A stretch of DNA of 64,000 nt from an uncultured Clostridia bacterium (GTDB taxonomy: Bacteria; Bacillota; Clostridia; Christensenellales; UBA1242): positions 26,909 to 90,908 of the forward strand of contig CAKVMJ010000001.1 of NCBI GenBank assembly GCA_934772445.1, read 5' to 3'. Shown piece after piece: positions 22,958 through 30,082 of the stretch. The notes below the pieces were generated by a model. That model was not told where the DNA came from. It was given only the letters and a program-made list of their open reading frames with translations, and ran no database searches. Made by a program: the position numbers and the translations under genes. Positions within the stretch are counted from its first letter, which is position 1; each line of letters begins with the position of its first letter.

Positions 22958-22958
22958 A
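22939..22958. promoter_or_regulatory. two Spo0A-box-like sites inside the giant-gene promoter
   Basis: The spacer between the -35 and -10 boxes reads TTTTGTCGAA (22939-22948), which matches the 0A-box consensus TGTCGAA. A second, weaker copy (TTGTCAAA) overlaps the -35 box one helical turn away. A protein bound here would block RNA polymerase. Spo0A is expected in this sporulating lineage but is not in the window. Confidence 0.45.
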
Positions 22959-23169
22959 GAAATTAAAGTGTTTTTCAAAACTTTTTCAATTATTTTATTT
23001 TTCAATTTTATTACTTTATAAAGCCATTATTTAAAAGTTTGTATAATATTATGCAAAGTAAAAATTTTAAAGAAATTATGATTTTGAAAAGATTAAAAAA
23101 ATTTACAAAAAAATCTTTAATTTTTTAAATATTTATGCTAAAATATTTCAGTTTTAAAAGGAAAAAATT

Positions 23170-23910
23170 ATGCAAAAAATACTAAGTTTAATGCGCCACG
23201 CAATAGATAAATACTCAATGATAAAAGAAAATGATAGAATAGCTGTGGGTATTTCTGGAGGAAAAGATAGCCTACTTCTTGCTAAAGCCCTTCAACAATA
23301 TTCTAAGTTTTCACCTATTAAATTTTCAGTTGTTGGAATAACAATTGATATGTTTAACGATAACAATTTTAAAGAAATTGAAGAGTTTTGTAAAGAGAAC
23401 GAAATTGAATACCATATAGTGCCATCAAATATTTATGAAACAGTTTTTGAGATTAGAAAAGAAAAAAATCCCTGCTCATTATGTAGTAAATTAAGAAGAG
23501 GAATGCTTGTTTCCACTGCAAAATCTCTAGGTTGCAACAAATTAGCATTAGGTCACACAAAAGATGATATTATTCACACATTCTTTTTAAGTATGATTTA
23601 CGAGGGCAGATTAAATAGTTTTGCACCAGTTTCATATTTAGATAGAACAGATATGTATGTTATCCGACCTTTCATATTACTTGATGAAAAATTGATTATC
23701 AAGAAAATTCCAACCTTACCTGTAAAGAAAAGTAAATGCCCAATGGACAAAACTTCAAAGAGAGAATATGTAAAAACTCTTATAAATAATTTAGAAACAG
23801 AAATTCCAATTTCAAAGGATAGAATATTTAGAGCAATCATAACACCTGAGAGCTACAACTTATTTGATAAATTTGAAAAACAAATTAAAGATGATTTTGA
23901 TAAAAAATAA
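23170..23910 (+). CDS. ttcA: TtcA-type tRNA 2-thiocytidine synthetase (PP-loop ATPase)
   Basis: A 246-residue PP-loop ATPase of the TtcA/TtuA class, which activates a tRNA base with ATP and replaces oxygen with sulfur (2-thiocytidine at position 32 for TtcA). The PP-loop SGGKDS is at 29-34, the Cys pair PCSLC at 101-105, the GHTKDD motif at 128-133, and a third conserved Cys in KCP at 190. The three cysteines fit the family's Fe-S site. The ATG has AAGG about 8 nt upstream, and an extended -10 (TGCTAAAAT) sits at 23136-23144. The gene stands alone, divergent from the giant lipoprotein gene and closed by a terminator. The exact modified base is not certain, because clostridial TtcA-like proteins are varied. 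Confidence 0.82.
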   Translation: MQKILSLMRHAIDKYSMIKENDRIAVGISGGKDSLLLAKALQQYSKFSPIKFSVVGITIDMFNDNNFKEIEEFCKENEIEYHIVPSNIYETVFEIRKEKNPCSLCSKLRRGMLVSTAKSLGCNKLALGHTKDDIIHTFFLSMIYEGRLNSFAPVSYLDRTDMYVIRPFILLDEKLIIKKIPTLPVKKSKCPMDKTSKREYVKTLINNLETEIPISKDRIFRAIITPESYNLFDKFEKQIKDDFDKK

Positions 23911-23915
23911 AAATA

Positions 23916-23958
23916 CCTGTATAAAGAACCTTTAAAAGTTCTTTAACTACAGGATTTT
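23916..23958. terminator. bidirectional terminator, ttcA / spoIIID
   Basis: Arms CCTGTA-TAAAGAAC and GTTCTTTAACTACAGG pair with a 2-nt bulge. A T-run follows on the plus strand and an A-run precedes it, so it can also act on the minus strand. The hairpin overlaps the last codons of spoIIID. Confidence 0.75.
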
Positions 23959-24194
23959 TTATTCTCCAAATAAGCAAGCCTTGTTGCTTCCCCACCCCGA
24001 ATATGTTTTTCATTAAAATTTTTAATGAGAATTTTTTGTACTTTTTTATATAGCTTTTTATTTATAAACTGAAGTTTGTTTGAAACATCGTTATGAACCG
24101 TACTTTTACTAACATTAAAAAACTTTGCAGTTTTTCTTATAGTTGATTGAGTTTTTATTATATATTTTGCAAAAATTTCCGCCCTTTGAAACAT
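23943..24194 (-). CDS. spoIIID: stage III sporulation transcription factor SpoIIID
   Basis: An 83-residue DNA-binding protein that switches mother-cell gene expression during sporulation. The helix-turn-helix reads IRKTAKFFNVSKSTVHNDV, and the family hallmark RGGEAT appears near the C terminus. The start is the ATG at 24194, preceded by GGAGG at good spacing; an upstream in-frame TTG is part of that ribosome site and is rejected. The order spoIIID-acpP-spoIIQ resembles the usual spoIIQ-spoIIID neighbourhood, with acpP inserted. The C-terminal tail after RGGEAT is short and ends KKSCS. Confidence 0.93.
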   Translation of the reverse strand: MFQRAEIFAKYIIKTQSTIRKTAKFFNVSKSTVHNDVSNKLQFINKKLYKKVQKILIKNFNEKHIRGGEATRLAYLENKKSCS

Positions 24195-24224
24195 AAACAC
24201 CTCCAAGCGTTTTTAAGATATTTA

Positions 24225-24233
24225 TGTCGAAAA
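24225..24233 (+). promoter_or_regulatory. Spo0A-box-like site upstream of spoIIID
   Basis: TGTCGAAAA, a perfect match to the 0A-box core TGTCGAA, lies about 30 nt upstream of the spoIIID start. A single core match in AT-rich DNA is weak evidence. The position next to a sporulation gene makes it worth recording. Confidence 0.3.
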
Positions 24234-24246
24234 TTGCGAAAATAGA

Positions 24247-24278
24247 ACAAAAAATACGACAATCTGCCGTATTTTTCT
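24247..24278 (-). terminator. terminator after acpP
   Basis: Read on the minus strand, AATACG and CGTATT form a stem around a 9-nt loop and are followed by TTTTTTG. It lies 20 nt downstream of the acpP stop and separates acpP from spoIIID. Confidence 0.7.
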
Positions 24279-24297
24279 ATTAAACTTATTTATTTTC

Positions 24298-24549
24298 TTA
24301 TTTATCTTCTTTTTTATCTTCTTTTTTATCCTTGCCAACAATATTAATAATATCATCAACGGTTTTGATTTTAACAGCTTCTTCATCAGAAACAGTTACT
24401 CCAAATTCATCTTCCAATGTCATCAATAATTCAACCACATCAAGAGAATCTGCACCTAAATCATCAACGATTCTACTTTCTCTCTTAATTAATTCTGGTT
24501 TTAAGTTTAATTGTAAAGACAATAATTCTCTAATTTTTTCAAAATCCAT
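24298..24549 (-). CDS. acpP: acyl carrier protein
   Basis: An 83-residue acidic carrier protein of type II fatty acid synthesis. The phosphopantetheine attachment Ser lies in the GADSLD motif (DDLGADSLDVVELLMTLE). The true start is the ATG at 24549 with GGAGG 7 nt upstream; a longer frame from an upstream TTG would absorb the ribosome site. The C terminus is an unusual KKEDKKEDK tail beyond the normal ACP end. It stands as a single gene between sporulation genes, with its own promoter and terminator. Its activating enzyme AcpS is encoded at 46.4 kb in the same window. Confidence 0.95.
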   Translation of the reverse strand: MDFEKIRELLSLQLNLKPELIKRESRIVDDLGADSLDVVELLMTLEDEFGVTVSDEEAVKIKTVDDIINIVGKDKKEDKKEDK

Positions 24550-24585
24550 TTTAATCCTCCACAAAATTTACTTGTCGTTATGGAT

Positions 24586-24614
24586 AGTATAATAAATATT
24601 ATCTTTTTTGTAAA
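24586..24614 (-). promoter_or_regulatory. promoter of acpP
   Basis: TTTACA (24609-24614), 17-nt spacer and TATACT (24586-24591) on the minus strand, about 40 nt upstream of the acpP start codon. Confidence 0.65.
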
Positions 24615-24636
24615 GCAATTTTTTAAAATTATAAAT

Positions 24637-25230
24637 TTATTTTGAAGATAAAGTTAAATATGCATTAGGGTCAATCTTTTTACCATTCTCATCTAAGGTT
24701 GCAAAATGAAGATATGAGCCAATACCACATTCCCTATAAGCAGATTCAGAAGCAACGCCAATAATATCACCTTTAGAAACTGAATCACCAATCTTCACTT
24801 TAACATTATCACCTAAAGAACCATAACTAGTTTTTAAACCATTAGCGTGTTGGATTACAACAACATTGCCTTCAAGATAGTTACTATAAACATCAGCAAC
24901 CACACCATCTAAAACAGCATAAACATTCATATTAGAAGATGCTAAGAAATCAATAGCCTTATGCGCTTCAAATTGTTTTAATGTTTCATTATAAACAAGT
25001 TCGCTTCCATTATAATCTTTATAAATTGAAGCATCAAGCATAGGCAAGCAGAATGTGATTTGACTATTAACTTGTTCTTGTTTTCCCCCTTGTGGTTTAT
25101 TACTTGGTTTTAATGTTGCACTTAAAATTATAACTAATGTTAAAAGTGCCAATCCTGATAGAATTGCAATTAAGTAACCATATCTACTAAAAAATTCTTT
25201 CATCTTTTGTTTTGTTGAATAATTTTGCAT
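24637..25230 (-). CDS. spoIIQ: SpoIIQ-like M23-fold sporulation protein
   Basis: A 197-residue protein with one N-terminal membrane segment (about 19-40) and an extracytoplasmic M23/LytM domain. In forespore engulfment SpoIIQ crosses the inner forespore membrane and binds the mother-cell SpoIIIA channel. The M23 zinc ligands are kept (H90, D94, H175), but the first His of the HxH pair is Tyr (Y173, context SYLHF). Strong peptidoglycan hydrolysis is therefore doubtful and a scaffold role is likelier. The start at 25230 has GGGAGGAG 7 nt upstream; an upstream extension is rejected. Proximity to spoIIID supports the SpoIIQ call over a generic M23 peptidase. Confidence 0.78.
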   Translation of the reverse strand: MQNYSTKQKMKEFFSRYGYLIAILSGLALLTLVIILSATLKPSNKPQGGKQEQVNSQITFCLPMLDASIYKDYNGSELVYNETLKQFEAHKAIDFLASSNMNVYAVLDGVVADVYSNYLEGNVVVIQHANGLKTSYGSLGDNVKVKIGDSVSKGDIIGVASESAYRECGIGSYLHFATLDENGKKIDPNAYLTLSSK

Positions 25231-25259
25231 TTTAAAACTCCTCCCTTTCAAGTTTTCAA

Positions 25260-25288
25260 AATCATTTCCAATAAAAATTTTTTTAAAC
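25260..25288 (-). promoter_or_regulatory. possible sigma-F-type promoter of spoIIQ
   Basis: On the minus strand GTTTA (25284-25288), a 14-nt spacer and GGAAATGATT (25260-25269) resemble the forespore consensus GYWTA-N15-GGNNANANT. SpoIIQ is a sigma-F target in Bacillus. The spacer is one base short and one -10 position differs, so the call is tentative. Confidence 0.35.
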
Positions 25289-25302
25289 ATATTTTTTTAA
25301 AA

Positions 25303-25764
25303 TTAATAAGATGACATAATGCAAGGATAACCTAACACAACCTTATTTTCAGATACAACAATTTGAATATTAAATTTCCCCTTATCTGTATTTAGTATTT
25401 TAGATAATTTAAAATCATATAAATAATATAAAGTTAAATTTTCAACTCTTTCCATAAATACAATTTTTTTATCACTTAAAAAATTTTTTATATTAAAACA
25501 ACTCTTTTGAAAATAAAAATTTTCACTTAACCTATCTTCATTTTTTATTAATTCAAGTTCATCAATATCTTTAATTTTTACCATATTAAAATTGCCACAT
25601 TTTTGAGTGTTTAAATTATCATAATCTTGATATGTAAAAACAATTATTTGAGAACAATTTTCTTTTTCAAATTCAATTAATCTATCAATGAAAACCGTTC
25701 CACCACTACCAGCAAATATAACTATTAAAATTAAAAATAATATCAAAAAAATCTTTTTCATCAT
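25303..25764 (-). CDS. small membrane-anchored protein, possibly YwmB-like
   Basis: About 153 residues from the MMKKIFLILF start: an N-terminal hydrophobic segment, then an ectodomain with scattered cysteines. I do not recognise it firmly. The C terminus (GKFNIQIVVSENKVVLGYP) and the position next to spoIIQ/spoIIID recall the YwmB (TATA-binding-like fold, DUF1779) proteins, which in Bacillus lie near murAA-spoIID-spoIIQ. That is inference from context and a short resemblance. No good ribosome site is seen before either this start or the longer frame starting at 25827. It ends 72 nt before the chosen spoIIQ start and may be cotranscribed with it. Confidence 0.6.
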   Translation of the reverse strand: MMKKIFLILFLILIVIFAGSGGTVFIDRLIEFEKENCSQIIVFTYQDYDNLNTQKCGNFNMVKIKDIDELELIKNEDRLSENFYFQKSCFNIKNFLSDKKIVFMERVENLTLYYLYDFKLSKILNTDKGKFNIQIVVSENKVVLGYPCIMSSY

Positions 25765-25816
25765 TAAAATATTGCCATTTTTTAATAAAAAATACATTCT
25801 ATTATTAAATTGGATT

Positions 25817-25889
25817 ATTGTCAGCATTATATTGAGAAATTGTCATAAATTAATAAATAATTGTCATATAATTATTAATAAATGACAAT
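25817..25889. repeat. ATTGTCA four-site array A
   Basis: Three direct copies of ATTGTCA at 25817, 25839 and 25860 (steps 22 and 21 nt) are followed by one inverted copy, TGACAAT, at 25883 (step 23). The array fills the divergent gap between the YwmB-like gene and yabP. The same arrangement recurs at 40680-40751. Steps of two helical turns suggest a protein bound cooperatively on one face of DNA. Confidence 0.6.
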
Positions 25890-25908
25890 TAATAGGAGTT
25901 TTAATAAT

Positions 25909-26196
25909 ATGGAAAAAACTATTATTTTAAATAAAAACGAGCAAGTTCCACATAATTCAAATATAATTTTAAACAATAGAAAAACCTTAAACTTAACAGG
26001 TGTTGATGAAGTGATAAGCAGTAATGAAAATAATATTTACCTAAAAGTTTCTGGAGTTAAATTGCAAATTTTAGGCTCTAATATAACCATTACAAAATTA
26101 GATACAGACAACCATATTTTAGAGGCCACTGGAATGTTTGATTCATTAAAATTTATGCAACCAAATGAAAGATTTTTTAAAAGGATTTTCAAATGA
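25909..26196 (+). CDS. yabP: sporulation protein YabP
   Basis: A 95-residue YabP/YqfC-family protein, needed in Bacillus spore formation. The sequence shows the family pattern NRKTLNLTGVDEVISSNEN...LKVSGVKLQILGSN and the GMFDSLKFM end. The ATG at 25909 has TAGGAG about 10 nt upstream; the earlier in-frame ATG at 25882 lies inside the ATTGTCA array and lacks a ribosome site. Its stop overlaps the yabQ start (ATGA), the usual yabP-yabQ-divIC arrangement. Confidence 0.9.
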   Translation: MEKTIILNKNEQVPHNSNIILNNRKTLNLTGVDEVISSNENNIYLKVSGVKLQILGSNITITKLDTDNHILEATGMFDSLKFMQPNERFFKRIFK

Positions 26197-26561
26197 CAAT
26201 AATTGAATTTTCTCAATTTTCTCAGTTTATTTATTTCTTACTTGCAGGTATTTTAGCAAGCTTAATTTTAGTTACCAGCCATCAATTATTAGGTTTTATT
26301 TTTAGTAGGAAATATATTTTTTTAGTATTAGATATAATTGTACTTTTGCTATTTACAGCCTATTATATCTACCTTGTAAATATTGTTTTTTATGGAGAAA
26401 TTAGAATATATTCCCTACTTGCATTTATATTAGGCATAACAATTGAGCTTATAACTTTTAGAAAATTGTTTGGCTTTTTACTTAAAAGAGGTTATAATAT
26501 ATTTAGAAATTTAAAAGAAAAATTTAAAGATAATAGATTTTTTAAATTCATTTCTAAATAG
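26193..26561 (+). CDS. yabQ: spore cortex protein YabQ
   Basis: A 122-residue integral membrane protein. Hydrophobic spans lie at about 12-32, 42-66 and 70-90, followed by a basic cytoplasmic tail rich in Lys and Phe. YabQ is required for spore cortex formation. Identification rests on size, membrane layout (including SHQLLGFIFSRKYIFLVLDI) and its place between yabP and divIC, with a 4-nt overlap to yabP implying translational coupling. Confidence 0.85.
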   Translation: MTIIEFSQFSQFIYFLLAGILASLILVTSHQLLGFIFSRKYIFLVLDIIVLLLFTAYYIYLVNIVFYGEIRIYSLLAFILGITIELITFRKLFGFLLKRGYNIFRNLKEKFKDNRFFKFISK

Positions 26562-26573
26562 GAGATTTAAGTT

Positions 26574-26846
26574 TTGGAAAATAAGAAAACAACGAAAATA
26601 ATTGTTATAATTTCAATATGTTTAGTATTTGTACTAGCAATTATTTTAACTTGTCAATTTGTTAAAATTAATAATTTGAAATCTACTAGAACAAGATTAG
26701 AAACAACTTATTCCGAGCTTCAAACTAAAATAACAGATAAAGCAAACCAAAACGAATTACTTTCAAACGATTCGGCCTTAGAAGATTACGCACACGGTGC
26801 TTTGAACTATGGAAAAGATGATGAATTGTGGTTTTCCGGAAAATAA
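26574..26846 (+). CDS. divIC: DivIC/FtsB-family septum formation initiator
   Basis: A 90-residue bitopic protein: N-terminal transmembrane helix (about 9-29), a coiled coil (KINNLKSTRTRLETTYSELQ), and a short C-terminal segment ending KDDELWFSGK. FtsB/DivIC proteins join the division-septum complex. The start is a TTG at 26574, supported by TAGGAGA 8 nt upstream; no better ATG exists. It is the third gene of the yabP-yabQ-divIC operon and is followed by a terminator. The double lysines at the N terminus fit an inside-facing end. Confidence 0.82.
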   Translation: MENKKTTKIIVIISICLVFVLAIILTCQFVKINNLKSTRTRLETTYSELQTKITDKANQNELLSNDSALEDYAHGALNYGKDDELWFSGK

Positions 26847-26850
26847 AAAA

Positions 26851-26897
26851 TAGGTAACAATATTTCTATCAAAGGTTTATTAGTTACCTATTTTTTT
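26851..26897 (+). terminator. terminator of yabP-yabQ-divIC
   Basis: TAGGTAAC (26851-26858) and GTTACCTA (26883-26890) form a perfect 8-bp stem followed by a run of seven to eight T. Confidence 0.85.
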
Positions 26898-27100
26898 ATT
26901 TTGATTAATGTTAATAAAAACATAATTAAATTATTTTATTAGATTATAATTTAGACTTTCTATTATAAAGATAGAAAAATATTTAAACATAATTTCATAA
27001 AGATAAATACTTTATATTTTTTTATTAAAAATATAACATTAAATCTAAAAAATTAAAAGTTAATGAATATAAATGAATTTATTAAAACACAGTTAAAATA
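26898..27100. other. AT-rich intergenic stretch, nothing recognised
   Basis: Between the divIC terminator and the terminator of the next convergent gene I see only A+T-rich sequence. There is no open frame, tRNA or stable hairpin. Confidence 0.6.
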
Positions 27101-27130
27101 AAAAAATTGATATAGCTTAAACTATACCAA
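27101..27130 (-). terminator. terminator of the 85-residue protein gene
   Basis: On the minus strand TTGGTATAG and CTATATCAA pair across a 6-nt loop (one G-T pair), followed by TTTTTTTATTTT. Confidence 0.75.
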
Positions 27131-27156
27131 CTTCCCCCTTTTATAATCTATCATTA

Positions 27157-27414
27157 TTAGAACAAATCTCTTCCGCCGAATCTATCATAGAAATCTCTTG
27201 AAGAACGAACAGAGAAATCATCTTCATAATCATTGTTTCTTTGAGCTTCAATCTTACTTGATGAATTATCTTCTCTAACTGGTTCTTCCCCCCTACTAAG
27301 AATATCTATTCTAGCTTTTAATTCTTCTTCAGCTTTGATCTCACGCACATTTTCTTTATAGCGTGCCTTTGTCCAGCTTAATAATTTTGAAAAGAATTTA
27401 TTTTCTTCTCCCAT
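27157..27414 (-). CDS. small charged cytoplasmic protein, unknown function
   Basis: An 85-residue hydrophilic protein I do not recognise. The first half is a basic-acidic helix (ARYKENVREIKAEEELKAR). The second half is polar and low-complexity, ending in an aromatic-acidic tail (DFYDRFGGRDLF) that could be a docking peptide. No membrane segment or signal is present. GGGGGTAG lies about 7 nt upstream of the ATG. It is a single gene with its own consensus promoter and terminator, so it is likely expressed in growth. Confidence 0.75.
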   Translation of the reverse strand: MGEENKFFSKLLSWTKARYKENVREIKAEEELKARIDILSRGEEPVREDNSSSKIEAQRNNDYEDDFSVRSSRDFYDRFGGRDLF

Positions 27415-27445
27415 TAATCTCTACCCCCTGTTTTTAGATTATGGT

Positions 27446-27473
27446 AGTATATCAAAAAAAAATTATTTGTCAA
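27446..27473 (-). promoter_or_regulatory. promoter of the 85-residue protein gene
   Basis: TTGACA (27468-27473), 16-nt spacer and TATACT (27446-27451) on the minus strand. Confidence 0.7.
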
Positions 27474-27667
27474 TACTTTTTTTTAAATTTTTTAAAAAAT
27501 TTTTAATTTTTTTTATTTACCTAAAATCACCTATTATTTTTCGATTTTTTTATCCAATTTTCTCCAAATTTTTCAAAATCAAATTAAGCTATTTTTAAAT
27601 TAAAACCACCAAATCTTGTTTATAAAATGTTTATAACTCTTGCAATCAAAATTCAATAACAAACAAA

Positions 27668-27701
27668 AAAACTGGTAAGAAATTTCCTTCTAAACCAGTT
27701 T
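27668..27701 (-). terminator. terminator of tRNA-fMet
   Basis: On the minus strand AAACTGGT and ACCAGTTT form a stem followed by a T-run, just downstream of the tRNA 3' end. Confidence 0.75.
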
Positions 27702-27707
27702 ATAATT

Positions 27708-27784
<77 letters not shown>

Positions 27785-27939
27785 ATATCAATTAACATAT
27801 CAATAATACATCATTTTTTTATGTTTGTCAATAGTTTTAAGCGATAATATTAAAAATATGTTAATCATTCATTAATTAATGTTCCACCAAATAAGTAATG
27901 ATATATTATATTAATCTAATGTAAAAATTATTACACAAA

Positions 27940-28113
27940 TTAATTCATTTTAAAATCTTCTTGATTTTTTTCCATATCAGTTTCAGTTTCAGCAGAAACA
28001 CCATCTTGTCTCAATCTCATTCTATAATCATTAATTTCAACATTAATTGCATAGAATAAAATTCCAAATACCAATAATCCAATTATAAAATAAATAAACC
28101 TTTTCGCACTCAT
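27940..28113 (-). CDS. small single-pass membrane protein, unknown function
   Basis: About 57 residues starting MSAKRFIYFIIGL: a short basic N terminus, one hydrophobic helix, then a charged tail ending EKNQEDFKMN. I do not recognise a family. The ATG at 28113 is chosen because GGAGG stands 8 nt upstream; the earlier in-frame ATGs at 28131 and 28128 come before or within that site. It has a perfect consensus promoter, so it is probably a real and well expressed gene. Confidence 0.65.
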   Translation of the reverse strand: MSAKRFIYFIIGLLVFGILFYAINVEINDYRMRLRQDGVSAETETDMEKNQEDFKMN

Positions 28114-28139
28114 TTCCTTATCCTCCATCAAGTTTTTTA

Positions 28140-28168
28140 ATTATACCAAGTTTTTAAATTTTTGTCAA
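28140..28168 (-). promoter_or_regulatory. consensus promoter of the small membrane protein gene
   Basis: TTGACA (28163-28168), 17-nt spacer, TATAAT (28140-28145) on the minus strand: a full match to the sigma-A consensus. Confidence 0.8.
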
Positions 28169-28237
28169 TACCTTAATTTTTCATATTTTATAAACAAATA
28201 ATTATATTTTTATTTACCTTAACCATAATTAAATAAT

Positions 28238-28266
28238 TTGACAATAACTTGGAATAATCATACAAT
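28238..28266 (+). promoter_or_regulatory. promoter of pepF-tmk
   Basis: TTGACA (28238-28243), 17-nt spacer and TACAAT (28261-28266), about 25 nt upstream of the pepF start codon. Confidence 0.75.
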
Positions 28267-28291
28267 ATTAGTATATTAAAAGGAGCATAAA

Positions 28292-30067
28292 ATGGTTGCA
28301 AGAAAAGACATAGATAACAAGTATAAATGGAATTTATCACCTATATTCAAATCCGATGAAGAAGTTTATAAAAGCTTAGAAAATTTAAAACCTTCACTTC
28401 AGGTTCTTAAAAATTTCAAAGGAAAACTTGGAAATAAAAAAGATTTTTTAGACTTTTTAGAATTAGAAAACAAAATCAGTTTAGAATTCGAAAGAATTGG
28501 AGTTTACGCGTTTCTAAAACATTCTGAGAATTTAGAAGAAACAAAATATGTTGAAATGAACAATATCATTGATGCTGTTGCACACAAATTTGAGGTTGAA
28601 ACATCTTTTGTTGAGCCAGAACTTTCAAATCTTGATGAAAACATATTAAATTCTTACTTAAACGATGCTAATTTTAAAGATTACCACCTATCAATTAAAG
28701 AAATTATTAGAAACAAACCTCATATTTTAAGCGAGCAAGAAGAAACTTTAATTTCATCTGTTAGTAAGTTCGCAGGTGAATTTTCTGAGATTTTTGATAT
28801 GTTTGATTGTGTTGATATAAAATTTAATGATGCTATAAATTCCAACAATGAGAAAACACCACTAACCAGTGCAAATTTCTCCCTACTTCTTGAAAATAAA
28901 GATAGAAATTTAAGAGAAAGCACTTTCAAAAATTATTACAAATCATTTATAGATATGAGCAATACCATTGCAACGAACTATATTGCAAATGTTAAAAAAG
29001 ATGTTGTTTTCACAAAACTTTACAAGCACAACTCCACTTTAGAACAAAGTTTATTTGGCGGAAATATTGATAAGAAAGTTTATAACAACCTAATTAAGAA
29101 TGTGGAATTAAATACCCCTCTTCTTCATAAATATTATGAATTAAAAAAGAAAATTTTAAAATTAGATAAGTTTGAATACTATGATTCTTATGTTTCTATA
29201 TCAGATTTTGAAAAGAACTATTCTTTTGAAGAAAGTGTTGAAACTGTAAAACAAGCTTTGAAACCAATGAGCGAAAATTATGTTCAATTAGTGGATAAAG
29301 CATTAAAGGAAAATTGGATTGATGTTTTCCCAACAAAAGGAAAAGAAACTGGCGCTTATTCCATTGGACTATACGGCGTACATCCTTATGTTCTTTTAAA
29401 TGATGTTGGAAACCTAAATAGCGTATTTACGCTTATTCACGAGCTTGGCCACGCTTTCCATTCTTACTATTCAGATTCTTCGCAACCATACGAATTATCC
29501 AACTACCCTATCTTTTTAGCCGAAATAGCCAGCACTACAAATGAAGTTTTCTTAATTAAATATTTATATAAAAATGCAAAGTCCACAAATGAAAAGATTT
29601 ACTACTTGGATAAATATTTATCAATGTTTAAAAGCACAATATTTAGGCAAACAATGTTTAGTGAGTTTGAAGATTATGCTCATAACCTAATCGAAAATGA
29701 TGAAGCCATATCCAAAGAAAAACTTAATAAATACTATGGCGAACTAAATAAAAGGTATCACGGCAACTCAATAGAACATTGCAATGAAATAGAATATGAA
29801 TGGCTTAGAATTCCACATTTTTACAACAGTTATTATGTATATAAATATGCCACTGGCCTAGTTTCAGCTATAAACATTGCAAATAGCATTTTAAATAACG
29901 AACCTTCAGCGTTAGATAACTATATGAAGTTTTTAAAATCTGGTGGCAGTGACTACCCTACCAACATCTTGGAAAATAGCGGTGTTGATTTGAAAACAGA
30001 TAAACCTTATGAAGTTGCATTTAACGAAATGAAATGGGCTTTAAACGAATTGGAAAAATTAATTTAA
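28292..30067 (+). CDS. pepF: oligoendopeptidase F (M3 family)
   Basis: A 591-residue cytoplasmic zinc metallopeptidase that cuts short peptides. The zinc motif HELGH is at 383-387 (LIHELGHAFHSYY) and the third ligand Glu is in EIAST at about 411. The N-terminal helical lobe and the late YxNSYYVYKYATG segment fit the M3B family, and the length is normal. The start has AAAGGAGC at good spacing. It is followed 15 nt later by tmk, so the two are probably one transcript. Confidence 0.95.
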   Translation: MVARKDIDNKYKWNLSPIFKSDEEVYKSLENLKPSLQVLKNFKGKLGNKKDFLDFLELENKISLEFERIGVYAFLKHSENLEETKYVEMNNIIDAVAHKFEVETSFVEPELSNLDENILNSYLNDANFKDYHLSIKEIIRNKPHILSEQEETLISSVSKFAGEFSEIFDMFDCVDIKFNDAINSNNEKTPLTSANFSLLLENKDRNLRESTFKNYYKSFIDMSNTIATNYIANVKKDVVFTKLYKHNSTLEQSLFGGNIDKKVYNNLIKNVELNTPLLHKYYELKKKILKLDKFEYYDSYVSISDFEKNYSFEESVETVKQALKPMSENYVQLVDKALKENWIDVFPTKGKETGAYSIGLYGVHPYVLLNDVGNLNSVFTLIHELGHAFHSYYSDSSQPYELSNYPIFLAEIASTTNEVFLIKYLYKNAKSTNEKIYYLDKYLSMFKSTIFRQTMFSEFEDYAHNLIENDEAISKEKLNKYYGELNKRYHGNSIEHCNEIEYEWLRIPHFYNSYYVYKYATGLVSAINIANSILNNEPSALDNYMKFLKSGGSDYPTNILENSGVDLKTDKPYEVAFNEMKWALNELEKLI

Positions 30068-30082
30068 TTGGAGTTTTAAAAG

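Noticed and set aside
22842..23169. A hidden gene or RNA in the 328-nt gap between the giant gene and ttcA
   Set aside because: Apart from the two divergent promoters only A+T-rich sequence is present, with no frame or stable structure.
23598..23840. Antisense open frame within ttcA
   Set aside because: It is a shadow of the PP-loop protein, with no ribosome site and no plausible product.
24298..24564. Longer ACP beginning at an upstream TTG
   Set aside because: The extra codons are the GGAGG ribosome site itself; the ATG at 24549 gives a normal ACP N terminus.
25817..25889. CRISPR array
   Set aside because: The repeated core is only 7 nt with 14-16 nt gaps, and one unit is inverted. No cas genes are present.
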